A stretch of 64,000 nt of DNA from Mesorhizobium sp. YC-39 (lineage in GTDB: Bacteria; Pseudomonadota; Alphaproteobacteria; Rhizobiales; Rhizobiaceae), in assembly GCF_025753795.1 (NCBI RefSeq), contig NZ_JAOWPS010000004.1:124001-188000 (forward strand), written 5' to 3'. The translations under genes and the position numbers were made by a program. Below the pieces are notes generated by a model that was given only the letters and a program-made list of their open reading frames with translations, was not told the DNA's origin and made no database searches. Below, in pieces: positions 17,118-25,303 of this stretch. Each line of letters begins with the position of its first letter. Within the stretch, counting starts at the first letter, position 1.

Positions 17118-17972
17118 TTGCTGATCGATTTTTCCAGCCGTCCGCCGATCGAGGCCTTCAATCCGCCGGCGCCGCACCTGCAGAACTATCGCCGCGTCTA
17201 TGAAGCAAGCGAGAAGCGCTCGGCATCGTCAGACACGGCAAGGGACCTGACAGCCTATCTCCAGACCTACGAGCAACTGGGCGCCCGGCATGTCGTGCTG
17301 AAGGCGCGTGACCTCACCACCACTTTCGGCTTCAAGATCGCCAATGAAACCGTCGCCGCGTTCTGTCGCGAACACGGTCCCCGCTTCATCGGCTTTGCGG
17401 GCGTCGATCCGCATAGGGGAAAGACAGCGGTCGAGGAGCTCGACCATGCGATACGCAATCTTGGCCTGCGCGGGCTTAACATCCAGTGTTTTGAGCTGAA
17501 GCTGAAGCCCAACGATGCCCTGCTGCGGCCGCTCTACGAAAAAGCGCTGGAGCTTTCGATCCCGGTCAACATCCATTGCGGCATCAATTTCTCGACCTCG
17601 ACACCGATGTCGTTCGGCAAGCCGGAATATCTCGACGAGGTGATGGTCGATTTCCCGGACCTGCGGGTCTGCGCATCGCCGCCCGGATGGCCTTGGGTCA
17701 ATGAACTGATCGGTGTCGCATGGCGGCATCCGAACCTCTATATCGGCCTCCTGGCCGTGCGGCCAAAGCTGCTTGCCAAGGCCCATTCCGGCTATGAGCC
17801 CCTGCTGCAATACGGACGGACCATCCTGCAGGACAAGATGATTTTCGGCTCCAGCTTTCCGATGATGGCGCCGGCCGGGGCCATCGCCGAGATCGACGCA
17901 CTGCCGCTGGAGGCCGGCGTCCGACAGAAATGGATGCATGACAATGCCGCCGCCTTCCTGAAGCTGCCATAG
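17118..17972 (+). CDS. Amidohydrolase-2-like protein lacking the metal ligands
   Basis: 284 residues with the TIM-barrel outline of the amidohydrolase-2 family (decarboxylase/hydrolase type). The usual sites are altered. The first strand reads LIDFSSRPP with no HxH pair. The usual AHxGxPW region reads CASPPGWPW (residues 185-193). The usual FGTDxP reads FGSSFP (residues 243-248), without the Asp. His153 in NIHCG is kept. It may be a non-hydrolytic barrel, a binding or regulatory protein, or an enzyme with a different mechanism. The start is TTG with GAGGAAA 5 bases upstream, 9 bases after the flavoprotein stop. No stop or frameshift interrupts it, so it looks maintained. Confidence 0.75.
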   Translation: MLIDFSSRPPIEAFNPPAPHLQNYRRVYEASEKRSASSDTARDLTAYLQTYEQLGARHVVLKARDLTTTFGFKIANETVAAFCREHGPRFIGFAGVDPHRGKTAVEELDHAIRNLGLRGLNIQCFELKLKPNDALLRPLYEKALELSIPVNIHCGINFSTSTPMSFGKPEYLDEVMVDFPDLRVCASPPGWPWVNELIGVAWRHPNLYIGLLAVRPKLLAKAHSGYEPLLQYGRTILQDKMIFGSSFPMMAPAGAIAEIDALPLEAGVRQKWMHDNAAAFLKLP

Positions 17973-18028
17973 CCGAACCGGACGACGGCCTGGTTGCCGG
18001 CAGTTTTGACCTGCCGCCACGGAGGTCG

Positions 18029-18763
18029 ATGTTCCAGTTTGCGCAGGTCTCAGGAATCCGGCAAAACAACTTGCCTCACGTTACTGCAGCAATATTCCCC
18101 GGGTGTTCGATGAGCCAGACAGCAACCAGAGAGAAGAAAAAGACCCGCGATGCGACGCCGCTTTCCCGTGAGGATCAGGTCGCCGAGAGGCGCCAAAGCC
18201 TGCTCGACGCCGCCGTCGCGGTGATCGCCAAGAAAGGGCTGATCGGCGTCACCATCCGCAGGATCGCGGCCGAGGCAAAGTGCAGCTATGGCGTCGTCTC
18301 CTTCCATTTCAAATCCAAGGACGGGATCATCATCGCCGCGCTCGATTATCTCTCGGACGAATACGAGCAGCTTCTGGCCCGCGGCAACCGCACCGGCGTT
18401 TCGCCGGCGCGGCGATTGAAGACGATGATCGAAAGCGATTTCGACGGGCGGGTGGCAAATGCCAAGCGAATTGCCGTCTGGGTTTCATTCTGGGCGGAAA
18501 CGGTCCGGGTGCGCAGCTATCGCAAACGCTGCGCCGAGCTCAAGGCCCGCTACAACGCATCCGCAGAGGCCGATGTCGCAGCCCTTGCCAAAGAGCGCGG
18601 GCTGACAGTCGATGCGGCGCAGGTGGCTCACTCGCTGAACGCCATGATCGACGGTTTCTGGATCGCCAACCTCGTCGGCGACAATACCGGGCAGGCCGGG
18701 CAGCTGGCATCGAAAGAAGCCTGCCTGGCCTATCTGCGCTCGGTATTTCCCGACGACTTCTGA
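18029..18763 (+). CDS. TetR-family regulator, BetI-like C-terminus
   Basis: 244 residues from an ATG with GGAGGT 2-3 bases upstream; a shorter form from the ATG at 18110 (217 residues) fits family length better but has a weak site. The DNA-binding domain is SLLDAAVAVIAKKGLIGVTI, then RRIAAEAKCSYGVVSFHF as the helix-turn-helix. The C-terminal part (RIAVWVSFWAE, MIDGFWIANL) follows the BetI-type ligand domain, often responsive to quaternary or poly-amines and related metabolites. It closes the aminotransferase operon. The related palindromes at 10715 and 21474 would let it control its own operon, the peptide importer and the amidase/deacetylase unit. Confidence 0.85.
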   Translation: MFQFAQVSGIRQNNLPHVTAAIFPGCSMSQTATREKKKTRDATPLSREDQVAERRQSLLDAAVAVIAKKGLIGVTIRRIAAEAKCSYGVVSFHFKSKDGIIIAALDYLSDEYEQLLARGNRTGVSPARRLKTMIESDFDGRVANAKRIAVWVSFWAETVRVRSYRKRCAELKARYNASAEADVAALAKERGLTVDAAQVAHSLNAMIDGFWIANLVGDNTGQAGQLASKEACLAYLRSVFPDDF

Positions 18764-18764
18764 T

Positions 18765-18789
18765 CGCCTTGACTGATTGAATCAAGGCG
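18765..18789. terminator. Hairpin between convergent TetR and deacetylase genes
   Basis: The arms CGCCTTGA and TCAAGGCG pair perfectly around a 9-base loop, starting one base after the TetR stop codon. There is no long T tract. It may end or protect the plus-strand transcript. The loop reads CTGATTGAA, resembling half of the operator-like palindrome at 10715, so it could also bind protein. Confidence 0.5.
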
Positions 18790-18908
18790 CCGCTCCATCT
18801 TCTTGTTTAAGCGGGAACTTTTCCTTAAGCCGGCTCCCATTTCTTGGCGAGCTGATCTTCGGTTCGGGATCGTGGTCTATCCCCTGATGTTGTCGTTGCC
18901 CGTTCAGT

Positions 18909-19946
18909 TCATGATCCGATCACGTCCTCGAAACCCGTCAGTACATTGACGGTGTTGACGCCGATATCCGCGACGGCATAGCCGCCTTCCATCACGAAGA
19001 CCGTGGGAACTCCAAGCGATGCGATCGCTCGGCCCATGCTGAGGAAATCGGCGTTCTGCAGCTTGAACCTGGAAATCGGGTCGCCATCGAACGTATCGAC
19101 GCCGAGCGAAACGACCAGCGCCTCAGTGCCATGGGCGGCAATGCGGGCGAGGGCCGTATCGAGCGCCGGTTTGTATTCGCCGTACGCGCTGCCCCAGGCG
19201 AGCGGCACGTTCAGATTGAAGCCTTCACCCGGCCCGTCGCCGGTCTCGTCGGCATAGCCGCTGTAATAGGGATATTCAGTCTCGGGATCGGCATGGATCG
19301 ACGCCACCAGCACGTCGGCACGCTCGTAGAAGATGTCCTGCGTTCCGTTGCCATGGTGGTAGTCTACATCGAGCACGGCAACGCGCCTTGCGCCCCGGTC
19401 GACAAGGTTCTGTGCGGCAACGGCTGCATTGTTGATGAAGCAATAGCCGCCAAAATAGTCGCGCCCGGCATGATGCCCGGGCGGACGGCAAAGGGCGAAC
19501 GCCATCCGCTCCGGACCCGCGGCAATTTCCGTGGCGGTCAAGGCGGCGTCGGCGGCCGAGGTGACGGCCGTCCAGGTTCCGGCCATGATCGGGCTGCTCA
19601 TGTCGATGCAGTAGCGTCCGAGTTCGGCGCCCGGCCGCTTCGTGCGGATGCGCCTGGAGCGCGGTGGCGGCCAGGCGTTGGGGAAGGCGTCGATCTGCCC
19701 GCTTTCGGCGGACCATGTTTCCCAGATCGTCGAAAGAAATTCGACGAAGTCGGGATCGTGAACGGCCAGCAGCGGCTCGAGCCCGAAGCTGCCGGGCTCC
19801 ACGACCGGGCCGAGGGCTACTGCCTTGATCCGTTCCAGCACGAGTTCAGCCCGCTGTGGCATTTCGAAGCTCGGCACGCTCTTGCCGCGGATGAACTCGA
19901 TTTGCGCATCCTGGAGCGCATGCCGAGGCGAGTAGACGGTTTTCAT
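18909..19946 (-). CDS. Histone-deacetylase-family protein (acetylpolyamine amidohydrolase-like)
   Basis: 345 residues, matching bacterial acetylpolyamine amidohydrolases. His158-His159 (PPGHHAG) is the catalytic pair, Asp195 and His197 (DVDYHHGNG) bind zinc, and SLGVDTFDGDP gives the third zinc ligand. The enzyme removes acetyl groups from N-acetylated polyamines such as N-acetylputrescine in the cytoplasm, freeing the amine for aminotransferase or oxidase attack. GGAG lies 8 bases before the ATG at 19946. It follows the amidase by 28 bases in a two-gene operon divergent from the peptide importer. With the aminotransferase and aldehyde dehydrogenase nearby, a complete route from an acylated amine to an acid can be drawn, though this is inferred. 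Confidence 0.85.
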   Translation of the reverse strand: MKTVYSPRHALQDAQIEFIRGKSVPSFEMPQRAELVLERIKAVALGPVVEPGSFGLEPLLAVHDPDFVEFLSTIWETWSAESGQIDAFPNAWPPPRSRRIRTKRPGAELGRYCIDMSSPIMAGTWTAVTSAADAALTATEIAAGPERMAFALCRPPGHHAGRDYFGGYCFINNAAVAAQNLVDRGARRVAVLDVDYHHGNGTQDIFYERADVLVASIHADPETEYPYYSGYADETGDGPGEGFNLNVPLAWGSAYGEYKPALDTALARIAAHGTEALVVSLGVDTFDGDPISRFKLQNADFLSMGRAIASLGVPTVFVMEGGYAVADIGVNTVNVLTGFEDVIGS

Positions 19947-19974
19947 GCTGTTGGCTCCGGCCGCTTTGAAACGC

Positions 19975-21414
19975 CTATCGGCTTGAAGGAATGACCGGGC
20001 GGGCGGTGCTCCTGGTGAACCATCCGCCGAGCGCCTGCTCATAGGCAAGCCCTGCACGGAAGACGTCCTGATCGCAATAGCTGCCGCCAACGATCTGGAT
20101 GCCGGTCGGAACGCCGCTGGCCGCATGGCCGGAAGGCACGCTCAAAACCGGGCAGCGGCTCAGCATGTTGAAAGGGTAGGTCATGATCCAGCCATAACGC
20201 GGATCCACCGGCTTGCCATTGATCGTCAGGCCCTTGAGCGGATCGTGTTCGGCGCCGACGGCGGGCAGCGCCAGTGTCGGGCAGACGAACACATTGTAGC
20301 GCTCCATCAATGGGCCGAAGGTGGAATACATCTCGCCAGCAGTATAGAGCGAATCCAGAAAATCCTTCGGCGTTGCGACCTGGGAGGATTCGGCGAAGGT
20401 GCGGCTGTATTGCGTCAGAAGCTCGGCGCGTTCGTCGAGATATTCCGCGACCCAGGCGCCGAAGATGGTCTGGAGATAGTCGCTCGCGGCTTTCTCGGAC
20501 TTTTTGGTCCAGCCGAGGTCTACTTCGGTCACCTCGGCGCCGAGCGATTTGAAGACTTCCAGCGCTTTCAAAGTGTTGCGCCGGACATCCTCATCCAGTT
20601 CGAAATAGCTGAGATCAAGGGAATAGGCGATCTTCCAGCCCTTGATGCCGCTGCGGTCGACGGGGACGTGCAGTTTCGGTTTCAGGGACGCTATGTCGTT
20701 GGGGTGCGGACCGCACATGATGTTCTGCATCATCAGGCAGTCCTCGACCGTTCGCGCCATCGGGCCGGGATGATTGTAAAAATCGAGGTTGAAGGGCGGT
20801 GTCGCTGGGTTGCGGCCATAGGGCGGCTTGTAGCCGACAACGCCACAGGCGGAGGCTGGAATGCGGATCGATCCGCCAATATCCGATCCCGTCGCAAAGG
20901 TTGTCATGCCGCTGGCCAGTGCCGCGCCCGATCCGCCGGAAGAACCGCCCGGCGTATAGTCGAGGTTCCATGGATTGCGCGTCACGCCCCAGATGCGGGA
21001 ATAGGTGAAGCCCTCGGATGAAAACTCCGGCGTTGTGGTCCGCCCGTGGACGATCGCGCCCGCGTCCATCAGCCGTTGCACGACCGGCGTCGTCGACGTG
21101 GCCACATAGTCCTTGTAGATCAGCGACCCGAACGTCGTGATCTTGCCCTCGATCGCGTTCTCGTCCTTGCTCGCCAGCGCAAGCCCTTCGAGCGGCAGCA
21201 TGCCGTCTGTGTTCGCCATGTAGCGGGCCTCCGCCTTCCTCGCGGCCTCGAGAGCTTCTTGCGCATAGACAAAACTGAAGGCGTTGACCGTCGAGCGTGT
21301 CTCCTCGATGCGCGAAAGCTGTGCCTGGAGAAGTTCGACCGGCGAGAGGGAGTGGTCACGAAACCGCTTCAGTGCCTCGGTTGCGGACAAATAGCAAAGC
21401 TCAAGGTCGGACAT
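19975..21414 (-). CDS. Amidase (amidase-signature family)
   Basis: 479 residues. The Ser-cisSer-Lys triad is visible as Lys83 (LASKDEN), Ser158 (GGSSGG) and Ser182 (GSDIGGSIRIP). Enzymes of this family hydrolyse carboxamides, N-acyl amines or allophanate-like compounds, or act as GatA. The lack of a gatC/gatB context and the neighbouring deacetylase favour a catabolic amidase. The ATG at 21414 has AGGA 7 bases upstream; the open frame continues 18 codons upstream without support. First gene of the operon with the deacetylase, sharing its promoter region with the peptide importer. Confidence 0.87.
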   Translation of the reverse strand: MSDLELCYLSATEALKRFRDHSLSPVELLQAQLSRIEETRSTVNAFSFVYAQEALEAARKAEARYMANTDGMLPLEGLALASKDENAIEGKITTFGSLIYKDYVATSTTPVVQRLMDAGAIVHGRTTTPEFSSEGFTYSRIWGVTRNPWNLDYTPGGSSGGSGAALASGMTTFATGSDIGGSIRIPASACGVVGYKPPYGRNPATPPFNLDFYNHPGPMARTVEDCLMMQNIMCGPHPNDIASLKPKLHVPVDRSGIKGWKIAYSLDLSYFELDEDVRRNTLKALEVFKSLGAEVTEVDLGWTKKSEKAASDYLQTIFGAWVAEYLDERAELLTQYSRTFAESSQVATPKDFLDSLYTAGEMYSTFGPLMERYNVFVCPTLALPAVGAEHDPLKGLTINGKPVDPRYGWIMTYPFNMLSRCPVLSVPSGHAASGVPTGIQIVGGSYCDQDVFRAGLAYEQALGGWFTRSTARPVIPSSR

Positions 21415-21473
21415 CGGTTGATCCTGATCGGGAGGGCGGAGCGGTACAGAGCGTACGGCAGTAGGCAAAAAAA

Positions 21474-21491
21474 TGATCGATCAGTCAATCA
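21474..21491. promoter_or_regulatory. Operator-like site between amidase and peptide-importer operons
   Basis: TGATCGATCAGTCAATCA contains the perfect palindrome TGATCGATCA and aligns with the site at 10715 (shared form GATYGATCARKCAATCA). A TTGACA box begins 8 bases downstream. Its place between divergent units would allow one regulator, probably the TetR protein at 18029, to control both. Confidence 0.55.
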
Positions 21492-21498
21492 GAAATTA

Positions 21499-21526
21499 TT
21501 GACATCGACCGGTGTCGTGCTAGCCT
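21499..21526 (+). promoter_or_regulatory. Candidate promoter of the peptide-importer operon
   Basis: TTGACA at 21499-21504 is followed after 16 bases by TAGCCT, a weak -10. The layout relative to the operator-like site copies that at 10739. Confidence 0.4.
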
Positions 21527-21643
21527 TCCCTCGATGGCTGGAAAGCGCGCGAAGAACGCGACGACAAGGGCGGCCGCCAGGCAGACACGTCTGATCGCAT
21601 GCGCACAAAAAATGCGTACATCAAGAACAAGGGGAACCAAGCA

Positions 21644-23254
21644 ATGTCCGATTCAGCATTTTTGGAAATGAAATTCTGGGCCGAGCAGGCGCGAAAAGGC
21701 GGTATCTCGCGTCGCGAATTTCTTGGCCGTGCAGCCGCGCTTGCCGCTGTGGCCGGAGCGGGCACGTCGTTTTTTGCGTCCGGCGCTCAGGCGCAAGAGC
21801 CCAAACAGGGCGGCTTTGCCCGCTTCGGCATGTCGGATGCCTCACAGCAGGATACGCTTGATCCGGGCACCTGGCCGGCGAGTTTCGTGCAGGCGGCCTT
21901 CAGCGGATCGCTGTGCAACAATTTGACCGAAATCGCCGCCGACGGCAGCATCATCGGCGATCTGGCGGAAAGTTTCGAACCCGCCGATGGCGCCAGGAAG
22001 TGGACCTTCAAGATCAAGAAGGGCATCACTTTCCACGACGGCAAGAGCCTGACGATGGCCGATATCCAGGAATCGTTCCGCCATCATATGGGCGACGGTT
22101 CGACGTCCGCGGCCAAGTCGCTGCTGTCGCAGATCGACACAATCACTCCCGACGGCCCCGACACGATCGTCTTCAACCTGAAATCGGGAACGGCCGACTT
22201 CCCCTATCTCGTCGCCGACTATCACCTCTCGATCATACCCGCCAAGGAAGGCGGCGGCATCGACTGGCAGCGTGGCGTAGGCACGGGCAGCTTCACCCTG
22301 GAGAATTTCGAGCCGGGCGTTTCGATCAAGATGAAACGTAACCCCAACTACCACAAGAACAACAAACCCTATTTCGACGAGATAGAATATGTCGCCATCA
22401 TGGATGCGACGGCCCGCATGAACGCGTTCATGACCGGCGAAGTCGAGTTCATCGGCGATCTCGACGTGAAGAGCATCGGCCTGATGGAGCGCAATCCCGC
22501 TCTTAGCGTTCTGCGCGTGCCAAGCCTTCGCCATTTCACCTTCGACATGGATACTTCGACCGCCCCCTTCGACAATCCCGACGTCCGCCTGGCGCTGAAA
22601 TACGCAATCGACCGCGACGACATCGTGCGCAAGGTCTTCCTTGGCGAAGCCATCAAGGGCAATGATTCACCGGTGGCGAGCACCATGCCGTTCCACATCG
22701 AACCGAAGCCGGTCTTCAACTACGATATCGACAAGGCCAAGGCACATCTGGCAAAGGCCGGATTGACCTCGCTCGACGTCGATCTCTCCGTTGCCGAAGC
22801 AGCATTTCCCGGTGCGATCGATGCGGCTGTTCTCTTCCAGCAGCATGCCGCCAAGGCCGGCATCAACATCAATATCGTGCGCGAGGCCGACGACGGTTAC
22901 TGGGAAAACGTCTTCCTCAAGAAGCCGTTCAACGGTTGCGACTGGTATGGCCGCCCGACCTGCGACTGGCTGTTTTCCACGAGCTATTCCAAGGATGCTT
23001 CGTGGAACAACACGCATTGGAAGAACCAGCGCTTCAACGAATTGCTCGTCGAGGCGCGCTCCGAGACGGATCAGGCCAAGCGCGCCACGCAATATGCCGA
23101 GATGCAGCAGATACTGCACGACGACGGCGGCGTCCTGACGGTTGCCTTTGTCAACTGGATTGTCGGCGTATCGGCCAAGATCGGGCACGGCCAGGTCGGC
23201 GGCATCTTCCCATGCGACAATCTGCGTATGTCCGAGCGCTGGTGGATGGTCTGA
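21644..23254 (+). CDS. Peptide/nickel-type ABC transporter substrate-binding protein (DppA/OppA family)
   Basis: 536 residues. The N-terminus has a twin-arginine signal, ISRREFLGRAAALAAVAG, ending near ASGAQA/QE, so it is exported folded by Tat. The mature protein has the SBP_bac_5 pattern: DLAESFEPADGARKWTFKIK, GITFHDGKSLTMADIQES and NPNYHKNNKPYFDEI. Such proteins bind peptides, opines or other mid-sized solutes. AAGGGGA lies 8 bases before the ATG at 21644. It heads the importer operon; a hairpin follows its stop. Given the divergent amidase and deacetylase, an acylated amine or amide is a plausible ligand. Confidence 0.9.
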   Translation: MSDSAFLEMKFWAEQARKGGISRREFLGRAAALAAVAGAGTSFFASGAQAQEPKQGGFARFGMSDASQQDTLDPGTWPASFVQAAFSGSLCNNLTEIAADGSIIGDLAESFEPADGARKWTFKIKKGITFHDGKSLTMADIQESFRHHMGDGSTSAAKSLLSQIDTITPDGPDTIVFNLKSGTADFPYLVADYHLSIIPAKEGGGIDWQRGVGTGSFTLENFEPGVSIKMKRNPNYHKNNKPYFDEIEYVAIMDATARMNAFMTGEVEFIGDLDVKSIGLMERNPALSVLRVPSLRHFTFDMDTSTAPFDNPDVRLALKYAIDRDDIVRKVFLGEAIKGNDSPVASTMPFHIEPKPVFNYDIDKAKAHLAKAGLTSLDVDLSVAEAAFPGAIDAAVLFQQHAAKAGININIVREADDGYWENVFLKKPFNGCDWYGRPTCDWLFSTSYSKDASWNNTHWKNQRFNELLVEARSETDQAKRATQYAEMQQILHDDGGVLTVAFVNWIVGVSAKIGHGQVGGIFPCDNLRMSERWWMV

Positions 23255-23264
23255 GACAGGACCC

Positions 23265-23286
23265 GGTGCCGGACCTTCCCGGCACC
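23265..23286 (+). terminator. Hairpin after the binding-protein gene
   Basis: GGTGCCGG and CCGGCACC pair perfectly around a 6-base loop, 10 bases after the binding-protein stop and well before the permease start. There is no T tract. It could protect the binding-protein mRNA or reduce read-through so that the binding protein exceeds the membrane parts. Confidence 0.55.
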
Positions 23287-23450
23287 CCCTGCACCACGAT
23301 AGGCTGATGGTTCTGCCAAGCGCATTCGCCTTGGAGCGAAACGATGTCCGCAGGTGCCTGACAAACGCTGCCGGTTATCCCTGATGGCAGGCCAAATGCG
23401 TGGGATGCCATCAGCATGCGTTGCGTCTATGTAAAGACGGGAAAGTTCGT

Positions 23451-24416
23451 ATGGGTCTTGTTTCCAACCCTATCGCGAAGATGATCCTGCAACGGATCGG
23501 GCTTGGCTTGCTCAGCCTCGTCATCGTCTCACTGGTCATCTTCCTTGCCGTGAACCTGTTGCCCGGCAGCTTTGCGAGCGCCGTGCTCGGGAGGTCCGCA
23601 ACTCCCGATGCAGTGGCAGCCTTCCAGCACCAGCTGGGCCTCGACCGGCCGATGGTGGACCGTTATTTCACCTGGCTCTCCAGCGCGCTGCAGGGCGATT
23701 TCGGCAACTCTTTCTCCAAGCGTCCGGTCGGCACCATCATCGGTCCACGCCTGCTGAGCACGTTGCGGCTGGCCGGCATCACGGCAGCCATCGCCGTGCC
23801 TCTGGCAATTCTGCTCGGCATTGTCTGCGCACGCTATCGCAACAGATTGCCGGACCGGTTCTTGAGCGCCGTGACACTGGCCGCGATATCGGTGCCGGAA
23901 TTCTTCATCGCCTATGTGCTGATGCTCTTTCTGGCGACCAGGCTGCACATTTTTCCATCGCTATCGAGCATCCGCTCCAGCATGCATTTCGACGAGCAAC
24001 TCTATCGCATGGCGCTGCCGATCATGACGCTGCTCTTCGTCGTGCTCGCCCATATGATGAGGAATACCCGCGCCGCCATCCTCAACGTCATGTCGCGGCC
24101 TTTCATCGAAATGGCACAGCTCAAAGGCGAGCCGGAGATGCGGGTGATCATGCGGCATGCACTGCCCAACGCCATCGGGTCGATCGCCAGCGTCGTGGCC
24201 ATAAACCTTGCCTATCTGATTGCCGGGGTTGTCGTGGTCGAGGTGGTGTTCGTCTATCCCGGCATCGGGCAGACCATGGTGGATGCCGTTCGAAATCGCG
24301 ACGTGCCGGTCATCCAGGCCTGTGCGCTGATCTTCTCGACGGCCTACATTCTGCTCAACCTGCTGGCCGACATCATCTCGATCGTCAGCAATCCCCGTCT
24401 CCTGCATCCGCGTTGA
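23451..24416 (+). CDS. Peptide-type ABC transporter permease (DppB family)
   Basis: 321 residues with about six membrane segments. MILQRIGLGLLSLVIVSLVI is the usual first segment, RPMVDRYFTWLSSALQGDFG is the conserved periplasmic loop, and HALPNAIGSIASVVAINLAY contains the EAA-type loop that contacts the ATPase. The start at 23451 gives the family N-terminus; the frame is open further upstream to 23400. It sits between the binding protein and the DppC-like permease, with its stop overlapping a possible TTG start of the latter. Confidence 0.88.
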   Translation: MGLVSNPIAKMILQRIGLGLLSLVIVSLVIFLAVNLLPGSFASAVLGRSATPDAVAAFQHQLGLDRPMVDRYFTWLSSALQGDFGNSFSKRPVGTIIGPRLLSTLRLAGITAAIAVPLAILLGIVCARYRNRLPDRFLSAVTLAAISVPEFFIAYVLMLFLATRLHIFPSLSSIRSSMHFDEQLYRMALPIMTLLFVVLAHMMRNTRAAILNVMSRPFIEMAQLKGEPEMRVIMRHALPNAIGSIASVVAINLAYLIAGVVVVEVVFVYPGIGQTMVDAVRNRDVPVIQACALIFSTAYILLNLLADIISIVSNPRLLHPR

Positions 24417-24424
24417 GGTTCCGC

Positions 24425-25303
24425 ATGACGAACACTGCGACACGCTCCGCCCCATCGCAAACCGCTCTTGCCCGCGGCCTGAGGGCTGTGAGGCAGGCGC
24501 CGCCGACGGCGATCTTCGGCATGGTGGTCCTGTTCGCCTATGTCTTCACGGCGATCTTCGCGCCCTTCATTGCGCCTTACGGAGAGTTCCAGGTCGTGTC
24601 GTCCGTGCCCTACGCGCCCTGGGACGAGGTGAACCTGCTGGGTACGGATCAATTGGGCCGCGATTTCCTGAGCCGGATGATCTTTGGCGCGCGCAATTCG
24701 ATCGGCATTGCTTTCGTCACGACGCTTCTGGCCTTCGCCATCGGCGGGTTCTTCGGCATCATGGCGGCGGCATTGCGTGGGGTGGCGGATCAGGTGCTCA
24801 GCCGCTTCGTCGATTCCGTCATGTCGATCCCCGACCTGATTTTCACGCTGATGCTGCTGGCGATCTTCGGGACCTCTGTCCTCAACCTGATCCTCATCAT
24901 CGCCATCCTGGATTCGACCCGGATCTTCCGGATTTCGCGGGCCGCCGCGATGAACGTGGTCACGCTCGATTTTGTCGAGGCGGCCGCTGCGCGCGGCGAG
25001 GGGCTGGTTTGGCGGATCGTCCACGAGATCCTGCCCAACATCCTGCCGATCCTCATCTCGGAATTCGGCATGCGGTTCTGCTTCGTCTTTCTGTCGATCG
25101 CCGCCCTGTCCTTCCTGGGCATAGGGCTGCAGCCGCCTATGGCCGAATGGGGGTCGATGGTGCGCGACAACGCCACGCTCATCAACATGGGCGACATCAC
25201 GCCGCTGATCCCGGCCGGTGCGATCGCGCTGCTGACGATCGGCGTCAATTTCGTTGCCGACTGGCTGCTGAACATGTCGAGTGGCCTCTCCGATGAAGCA
25301 TGA
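24425..25303 (+). CDS. Peptide-type ABC transporter permease (DppC family)
   Basis: 292 residues. PYAPWDEVNLLGTDQLGRDFLSR is cut short here to its hallmark LLGTDQLGRDFLSR, found in nearly all DppC-type permeases. Five to six membrane segments follow, with HEILPNILPILISEFGMR as the ATPase-contact loop. GAGG lies 7 bases before the ATG at 24425; a TTG at 24413 overlapping the previous stop is an alternative. Its end overlaps the start of the ATPase gene by 11 bases. Confidence 0.88.
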   Translation: MTNTATRSAPSQTALARGLRAVRQAPPTAIFGMVVLFAYVFTAIFAPFIAPYGEFQVVSSVPYAPWDEVNLLGTDQLGRDFLSRMIFGARNSIGIAFVTTLLAFAIGGFFGIMAAALRGVADQVLSRFVDSVMSIPDLIFTLMLLAIFGTSVLNLILIIAILDSTRIFRISRAAAMNVVTLDFVEAAAARGEGLVWRIVHEILPNILPILISEFGMRFCFVFLSIAALSFLGIGLQPPMAEWGSMVRDNATLINMGDITPLIPAGAIALLTIGVNFVADWLLNMSSGLSDEA

